From positions 1 to 37,681 of the forward strand of contig VXQT01000021.1 of NCBI GenBank assembly GCA_009838915.1: DNA of 37,681 bases, read 5' to 3'. The stretch comes from Chloroflexota bacterium. GTDB lineage: Bacteria; Chloroflexota; Dehalococcoidia; Bin125. Every line of letters begins with the position of its first letter. Positions within the stretch are counted from its first letter, which is position 1. Under the pieces are notes generated by a model. It did no database searches and was not told the origin of the DNA. It saw only the letters and a program-made list of their open reading frames with translations. A program made the translations under genes and the position numbers. This document shows positions 32,020 through 37,681 of the stretch, in pieces.

Positions 32020-32475
32020 TCAGTCAGTGTGCAGCACCGGGCTGCCGTGATGGTGAATCAGCAGCCAGGTGTCCCCGGGAGTATCCGCGTTGTCGGTCAG
32101 GTCGGCGCTGTGCGAGCGCTGATAGATGTTCGTCGCCACGATCGGCACGCCGGCCACCACCTCGCGCCCGGCGACGATCCCAATGTCGCCGACGACCCGT
32201 GCCTCTTCCGCCGCGAAGACGATCTTGGGCTGATCCGGATTGGTCAGGATCGCCCGCCAGGTGCGCTGCACGTCGGCGTGGCCGATGGTCACATTGCGGT
32301 GCGGATGAATACAGGTCACCTCGTCGCTGCGCAGCCAGAGATCTGCCATCGCTTCTACATCGCGATCGTTGAATGCCTCGTAGAACGCCCGATTCGCTTC
32401 GAGCACCGCGCGGTGATCCCGCTGCCCGTCGGCGTTCGCCTTGTCCGCCGCCTTGTCCGCCGCCTTGTCCGCCAT
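32020..32475 (-). CDS. SnoaL-like/NTF2-fold protein
   Basis: Nuclear transport factor 2-like fold protein (151 aa) of the SnoaL/ketosteroid isomerase-like superfamily, with ANRAFYEAFNDRDVEAMADLW, VTCIHPHRNVTIGHADVQRTWRAIL and a C-terminal GDTWLLIHHHGSPVLHTD. Function unknown; the IHPHR and IHHHGSP histidines are a conserved subgroup feature. The N-terminus is built from three copies of the ADKA repeat (12 bases each, 32438-32473), so its true length could vary by slippage. Its start faces the divergent second DUF3179 gene with 15 bases between. Bcp and the zinc lipoprotein follow downstream. Confidence 0.82.
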   Translation of the reverse strand: MADKAADKAADKANADGQRDHRAVLEANRAFYEAFNDRDVEAMADLWLRSDEVTCIHPHRNVTIGHADVQRTWRAILTNPDQPKIVFAAEEARVVGDIGIVAGREVVAGVPIVATNIYQRSHSADLTDNADTPGDTWLLIHHHGSPVLHTD

Positions 32476-32490
32476 GCTTCAGCTCCGCAT

Positions 32491-33948
32491 ATGCTCGACC
32501 TGATGCAGAGCATACGAAACTCCCTGCGCAAGGCGAGCCGGGCGCGACTCATTGGACTGCTCGCTCCGGCGGCGGGAGTCAGCCTCTTGCTCGGAGCCTC
32601 CGCTTGCTCCGACGACATTCAACAGGCGCAGCCTCAGCGGCAGATCCAGGTGCAGACGGCCCCCCAGCCGAACGAGTCGGAACCGCCCACGCAAGCCGCT
32701 TCGCAATCCCAACTGGAGTCGCAAGCTCAACCGGCGCAACCGACCCAACAAGAGCGGCAGACGGCCGCTGTCGGCGCGCAACACCCCACCTTCCTGCCTC
32801 GCGACGCGACGGAGACCGCGGAAGGCATACCGATCATCCGCGACGATCTGCGTCATCCCGTCTACGGCCGGGACTGGTCTACGGAGTGGGGAATCCGCAT
32901 CATTGAATTCGACGAACTCCTCCAAGGCGCCGTCCGCGACAGGATCCCCGCACTCACGGGACCGAACTACGTCACCCTCGCCGAGGCCTCGACCTACTAC
33001 AGCGAGGAAACTCCTCTCGTTCAGATCAATGTCAAGGGCGACCCGCGCGGCTACCCGCTGGAAATCCTCACCTGGCACGAAATCGTCAACGACATCGTTG
33101 GCGGAGTTCCCGTCACGGTCACCTTCTGCCCGCTCTGCAACACCGCCATCGCGTTTGAATCGCAGATTGGTGAGGAGGTCTACCAGTTCGGCGTCTCCGG
33201 ACTGCTGCGCAACTCCGACCTGGTCATGTACGACCGCAACACCGAGTCGCTCTGGCAACAATCGTCGGGCCGCGCGATCGTCGGCCGCATGGTCGGAGCG
33301 CGGCTCAGGTACGTGCCCGCTTCGATCGTGAGTTTCGGACAGCTTCGTTCCGCCTTCCCCGACGCGCTGATTCTCTCGCGAGAAACCGGCTGGCCCCGCG
33401 CCTATGGTCAGAATCCATATCGCAACTACGACAATCCCGAGACCGGCGGCCCATATGGAATCTTTTTCGATCGCGACTCCATCGATCCCCGCCTGCCGCC
33501 GGCGGAGCGCGTCGTCGCGATTGAAGGCCCGTCGGGCGCAGCCGTCGCTTATGCCTGGTCGGCGCTCGAAGCTGAGCGCGCGTTGCACGACTCATTCGAC
33601 GGCATCGACCTGGTGGTGTTCTGGACTCCGGGCGCAAGATCAGCGCTCGACGCCAGCGTGATCAGCAATGCGCGGCAGGTCGGCGCGACGGCGGTGTTCG
33701 AGACGTCACTCGACGGTCGCACGTTGTCATTCCAGCCGAACCCCGACGACGCAAGCGATCAGACCTTCGTCGACGAACAGACCGGCTCCACCTGGGACAT
33801 CTTTGGCCGCGGCCTCGCCGGGCCGCTCGAAGGCGAACAGCTCACTCGAGTGATCCACTCCGACCACTTCTGGTTCGCCTGGCAGGCATTCCACCCGACC
33901 ACGAGGCTGCTGCAACTCGTCGAACACGATCCGACCGCAGACCAGTAA
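32491..33948 (+). CDS. DUF3179 domain-containing lipoprotein (second copy)
   Basis: Paralog of the 2752-4332 gene (485 aa). Hydrophobic signal and LGASAC (Cys39), then a Gln/Ser/Pro-rich linker to about residue 95, then the DUF3179 domain with GDPRGYPLEILTWHE (His196), FCPLCNTAI (Cys213/Cys216) and SGLLRNSDLVMYDRNTESLWQQ. The C-terminal third (DSFDGIDLVVFWTPGARSALDAS) is family-like and ends with FWFAWQAFHP. The frame is open much further upstream over the divergent genes; I chose the ATG at 32491 (an ATG at 32503 is also possible) because it places the signal peptide at the N-terminus. Function unknown. Confidence 0.87.
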   Translation: MLDLMQSIRNSLRKASRARLIGLLAPAAGVSLLLGASACSDDIQQAQPQRQIQVQTAPQPNESEPPTQAASQSQLESQAQPAQPTQQERQTAAVGAQHPTFLPRDATETAEGIPIIRDDLRHPVYGRDWSTEWGIRIIEFDELLQGAVRDRIPALTGPNYVTLAEASTYYSEETPLVQINVKGDPRGYPLEILTWHEIVNDIVGGVPVTVTFCPLCNTAIAFESQIGEEVYQFGVSGLLRNSDLVMYDRNTESLWQQSSGRAIVGRMVGARLRYVPASIVSFGQLRSAFPDALILSRETGWPRAYGQNPYRNYDNPETGGPYGIFFDRDSIDPRLPPAERVVAIEGPSGAAVAYAWSALEAERALHDSFDGIDLVVFWTPGARSALDASVISNARQVGATAVFETSLDGRTLSFQPNPDDASDQTFVDEQTGSTWDIFGRGLAGPLEGEQLTRVIHSDHFWFAWQAFHPTTRLLQLVEHDPTADQ

Positions 33949-33961
33949 GCCGAAACCGTTC

Positions 33962-35269
33962 CTACGGGTTGAACACGTCCCGCTTGCCGTGGCTGCTCGA
34001 GGATGCCGCGAACGAGAAGATGCCGCGCGCCATCGACGACTCCTGCTCGTTCGCCCGAGCGTCGTAGATCTCCGAACGCAGCTCGTGGACCTCCGGGCTG
34101 TTCGGCGCAGCCAGCGCCGCACCCTCGATCAGATGACACGCCATCTGCAGATTGCCGTTCTGCATGTGCGCCCGAGCGCGGTCCAGAACCGGCTCCAACC
34201 CGCCCGCCAGCGCCACCCACTCGCCCGCCTCGGCCGAACGCGGCGCAGGCAGCAGACGATCCGGCTCACCCTCGTACCAGCCGGCAAAGTAGCGCCAGAC
34301 GCTGTGCACGATGAACTCAGGGTGGTCGTAGGCCGAAGTCAGCCACGGCTTCCCGAGCAAGTCCTCCGGCATCTCGATCTCGTGCAGGATGCGATCCAGC
34401 GTGTAGCCGAGATTCATCATCGCCAACGTCTGATTCTCGATCGACTCCAGCAGGTCGGCTGTATCGTTGAGCGCCTCCGCGACCCGGTCAGCGCCGAAGA
34501 TCGGGAACCCGTGACCCGGCGACATCACCTCCGCGCCCTTGCCCGCCATCTGCCGTAGCCCCGCCGCCCACTCGCCAACCCAGCGCTGGGCTTTCTGTGG
34601 ATTTCCCGCGTTGGGCACCGCCCAGATGAACAGGTCGCCCGGGAACAGCCACTGCTTCTCGGGAATCCAGGTCCAGGCCGCGTCCTCGGTCTCCCCACGC
34701 GTGTGCGTGACCTCGAACGTGAGCTCGCCAACCGTGAAGCGAACCTGGTCGTCGAAGGTCACGTCCGGATAGCGGAACTCGTCCGGCCAGGGCAGACGCA
34801 CCTGCATCGCGTCCATGCCGGGACGGATGAACTGCCGCGAGTTGATCGCCGTGTTGTAGCCCACCGTCCGCTTGTAGCGGTCGAAGTGCGCGGGAATGTG
34901 GCGCTGCCCGTAGACCGTCGGCCGCGCCCGACCCTGCGACTCCGCCTCCGCGTCGAACTTGTCGACGCCGAAGATGTGATCCACGTGGTGGTGCGAGAAC
35001 ACCGCTGCCCGCAGCGCCGTGTCGGGACGCCAGGCGCGCACCGAGTTGTACAAACCCTCGGCATCGCGCGCCGTGCCCGTGTCGAGCATGACCAAGCCGT
35101 CGCCCGTGTCGATCGTGTTCATCGAGGCGGCCGACTTGATGTAGAGAAAGCCGTCGTCTACCTCCTCCGCCTCGCGGTTGTTCCAGGTGGACGTCACGGG
35201 GTGCGCCTCGTGGATCACGTCGATCTCGCCCCGCCAGAGTCGGTCGCAATAGTCTCGAAGGTCGGGCAT
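33962..35269 (-). CDS. MBL-fold metallo-hydrolase, alkyl/aryl-sulfatase-like
   Basis: Metallo-beta-lactamase-fold hydrolase (435 aa) with a C-terminal helical region. SHHHVDHIFG (92-101) is the metal motif, HTRGETEDAAWTWIPEKQWLFPGDLF and MSPGHGFPIFG complete the site. This layout plus the helical dimerisation-like region (NQTLAMMNLGYTLDRILHEIEMPEDL) matches alkyl/aryl-sulfatases of the BDS1/SdsA1 group. Substrate sulfate esters are expected but unproven. The C-terminus resembles a short TPR-like helix pair (AHMQNGNLQMACHLIEGA). Convergent with the DUF3179 gene (13 bases between stops). The start at 35269 is plausible. Confidence 0.88.
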   Translation of the reverse strand: MPDLRDYCDRLWRGEIDVIHEAHPVTSTWNNREAEEVDDGFLYIKSAASMNTIDTGDGLVMLDTGTARDAEGLYNSVRAWRPDTALRAAVFSHHHVDHIFGVDKFDAEAESQGRARPTVYGQRHIPAHFDRYKRTVGYNTAINSRQFIRPGMDAMQVRLPWPDEFRYPDVTFDDQVRFTVGELTFEVTHTRGETEDAAWTWIPEKQWLFPGDLFIWAVPNAGNPQKAQRWVGEWAAGLRQMAGKGAEVMSPGHGFPIFGADRVAEALNDTADLLESIENQTLAMMNLGYTLDRILHEIEMPEDLLGKPWLTSAYDHPEFIVHSVWRYFAGWYEGEPDRLLPAPRSAEAGEWVALAGGLEPVLDRARAHMQNGNLQMACHLIEGAALAAPNSPEVHELRSEIYDARANEQESSMARGIFSFAASSSSHGKRDVFNP

Positions 35270-35395
35270 CGCTCTGCTCCTCTGTCTGCTGCTCCGCTCC
35301 AGTGCGCTGTTGGTCGCGGCGTGAGCCGGGTTTCGTCGTAAGATATGACCGACAGCACCCGCAACTCACCAGATCCTCATGGGAGGAACGATCTT

Positions 35396-35686
35396 ATGCC
35401 CATGTACGAATACAAGTGCCCCGCCTGCACCAGCGTCTTCGACGTGCTCGCCAGGATGGGACAGGCGCCTGAAGCGCCGCAGTGTCCAGATTGCGAGGAC
35501 GGCGTGGGCGCGCGCGTCTTCGGCGCAGGCGTCGCCATTCACACCGGAGCATCGTCCTCGTCCTTCGACGACTTCGACATGGGCGGTATGGGTATGCCCG
35601 ACATGGGCATGGGCGGTCACGGCCACGATCACGGCCACAGTCACGACGACTTCGGCATGGACGATTTCGGCATGGACGACTTCTAG
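35396..35686 (+). CDS. FmdB family zinc ribbon protein with His/Met-rich tail
   Basis: Small protein (96 aa) with the FmdB-type regulatory zinc ribbon: MPMYEYKCPACTSVFDVLARM with Cys8/Cys11 and CPDC with Cys30/Cys33. The second half is Gly/Met/His/Asp-rich (GHGHDHGHSHDD) and ends with a repeated DDFGM unit, a likely extra metal-binding region. GGGAGGAACG lies 7-16 bases before the ATG at 35396, so the longer open frame starting at 35345 is not needed. Followed by a small hairpin and two repeat elements. FmdB was linked to formamidase regulation in one organism; a regulatory role here is unproven. Confidence 0.85.
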   Translation: MPMYEYKCPACTSVFDVLARMGQAPEAPQCPDCEDGVGARVFGAGVAIHTGASSSSFDDFDMGGMGMPDMGMGGHGHDHGHSHDDFGMDDFGMDDF

Positions 35687-35696
35687 GGGCCCCGCA

Positions 35697-35717
35697 GTTC
35701 CTGTTTCACACAGGAAC
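35697..35717 (+). terminator. Small hairpin downstream of fmdB-like gene
   Basis: An 8-bp perfect inverted repeat GTTCCTGT/ACAGGAAC with loop TTCAC begins 11 bases after the stop. The following bases (CTGTTCCCC) are not T-rich, so an intrinsic terminator role is only possible. Confidence 0.4.
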
Positions 35718-35721
35718 CTGT

Positions 35722-35748
35722 TCCCCTCTCCCCTCGCGAAGCGGGGAT
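35722..35748. repeat. Partial palindromic repeat (hairpin 1 only)
   Basis: CCCCTCTCCCCTCGC-GAA-GCGGGGA is hairpin 1 of the repeat family without hairpin 2 and the final G-tract. It stands 9 bases before a full copy, a tandem arrangement suggesting serial insertion or partial duplication. Confidence 0.65.
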
Positions 35749-35756
35749 CCGCCCAG

Positions 35757-35808
35757 TTCCTCTCTCCCCCCGCAGAGCGGGGGGAGATGCCGAAGGCAGA
35801 GGGGGGCG
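35757..35808. repeat. Palindromic intergenic repeat, copy D
   Basis: Full copy: CCCCCCGC-AGA-GCGGGGGG, TGCC-GAA-GGCA, then GAGGGGGG. Only the triloop of hairpin 1 differs from copies B and C. It ends 14 bases before the start of the S26 peptidase gene, so it may affect that gene's translation or expression. Confidence 0.85.
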
Positions 35809-35822
35809 CTCCCACACCCGCC

Positions 35823-36116
35823 ATGCTCTACTTCCTCCGAGTCCAGGGCGACTCCATGTCCCCCACCCTGCGCGACGGCGACCGACTACTCGCTCTCACC
35901 CCCAGACTCTTCCCGATCCGCCCGGGACGCGTCATCGCCTTCCGCCGCAACGGCGAGCTCTATCTCAAGCGGGTTCTCTCGAGAGAGGGCGACGGCTGGT
36001 TCGTCGTCGGCGACAACCCCACACGCAGCACCGACAGCCGACGATTCGGCCCCGTGTCCGCATCGGCGGTCAAGGCAGTCGCGGTCTGTCGGATGATGCC
36101 GTTTCGCTGGTTGTAG
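35823..36116 (+). CDS. Small S26 family signal peptidase-like protein
   Basis: Serine peptidase of family S26 (97 aa) without a membrane segment. The catalytic Ser11 is in VQGDSMSPTLRDGDRLL, and Lys49 in LYLKRVLSRE is the general base; GDNPTRSTDSRRFGPV is the box E motif. The short, soluble form resembles maturation peptidases for nickel superoxide dismutase (SodX), though no sodN gene is in the window. The ATG at 35823 lacks a ribosome site and lies 14 bases after a palindromic repeat, so the start is a guess; the conserved GDSM supports the reading. Confidence 0.78.
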   Translation: MLYFLRVQGDSMSPTLRDGDRLLALTPRLFPIRPGRVIAFRRNGELYLKRVLSREGDGWFVVGDNPTRSTDSRRFGPVSASAVKAVAVCRMMPFRWL

Positions 36117-36125
36117 CCGACTTAA

Positions 36126-37681
<1,556 letters not shown>

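Noticed and set aside
31549..32490. Upstream extension of the second DUF3179 gene
   Set aside because: Covers the divergent bcp and NTF2-like genes in antisense; the signal peptide starts at 32491 or 32503.
12453..35808. CRISPR array
   Set aside because: The repeats are far apart and palindromic with no regular spacers or cas genes.
35379..35822. Long frame fused upstream of the S26 peptidase
   Set aside because: It runs out of frame through the FmdB gene and through two repeat copies; the peptidase begins at the conserved N-terminus near 35823.

Overview
The window is GC-rich bacterial DNA with densely packed genes; no stretch over 300 bases lacks a gene. The content suggests Chloroflexota of the SAR202/Dehalococcoidia type. 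This is inferred from several flavin-dependent LLM-class oxidoreductases (probably F420-linked), two lipoproteins with DUF3179 domains, paralogous enoyl-CoA hydratases and 2-hydroxyacid dehydrogenases, a PAC2 protein, and a HrcA/CIRCE-type groEL. No marker for species assignment is present.

Layout. 1-1361: two small membrane proteins. 1441-1515: tRNA-Gly(CCC). 1570-19066: a catabolic region with acyl-CoA dehydrogenase, tandem enoyl-CoA hydratases, an epoxide-hydrolase-like protein, two D-2-hydroxyacid dehydrogenases, an HpcH/HpaI aldolase, an amidohydrolase, five LLM oxidoreductases, a metallo-beta-lactamase-fold hydrolase and a DinB protein. These sit in short same-strand runs and look like a toolkit for oxidising varied organic acids. 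19151-23020: a ferric iron ABC importer (fbpABC order A-B-C on the minus strand) with a recognisable promoter. 23080-24903 (minus): long-form ribosomal protein S14, a ferredoxin-thioredoxin reductase catalytic subunit with an in-frame UGA, and PAC2. 24902-27317: methyltransferase, AhpD-like protein, SDR. 27390-31480: zinc-type ABC permease, oligoribonuclease, and a very large zinc-binding lipoprotein. 31510-36116: peroxiredoxin, NTF2-like protein, second DUF3179 lipoprotein, alkylsulfatase-like MBL protein, FmdB zinc ribbon, small S26 peptidase. 36212-end: CIRCE element and groEL, cut by the window edge.

Most notable. (1) The FTR catalytic subunit has UGA exactly where the redox-active second cysteine of the CHC motif should be. 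The frame continues for 57 family-like codons, and 12 nt after the UGA lies a hairpin with a GGUC loop like the bacterial SECIS, so it is probably a selenoprotein. (2) The zinc-binding protein is a ZnuA/AztC-type protein split by an inserted beta-propeller of about 380 residues resembling the AztD zinc metallochaperone, flanked by two His/Asp-rich linkers. (3) A dispersed intergenic palindromic repeat occurs in at least four full copies, with compensatory changes in its second hairpin. (4) The zinc permease ends in a Cys-rich tail built from three 11-residue repeats.
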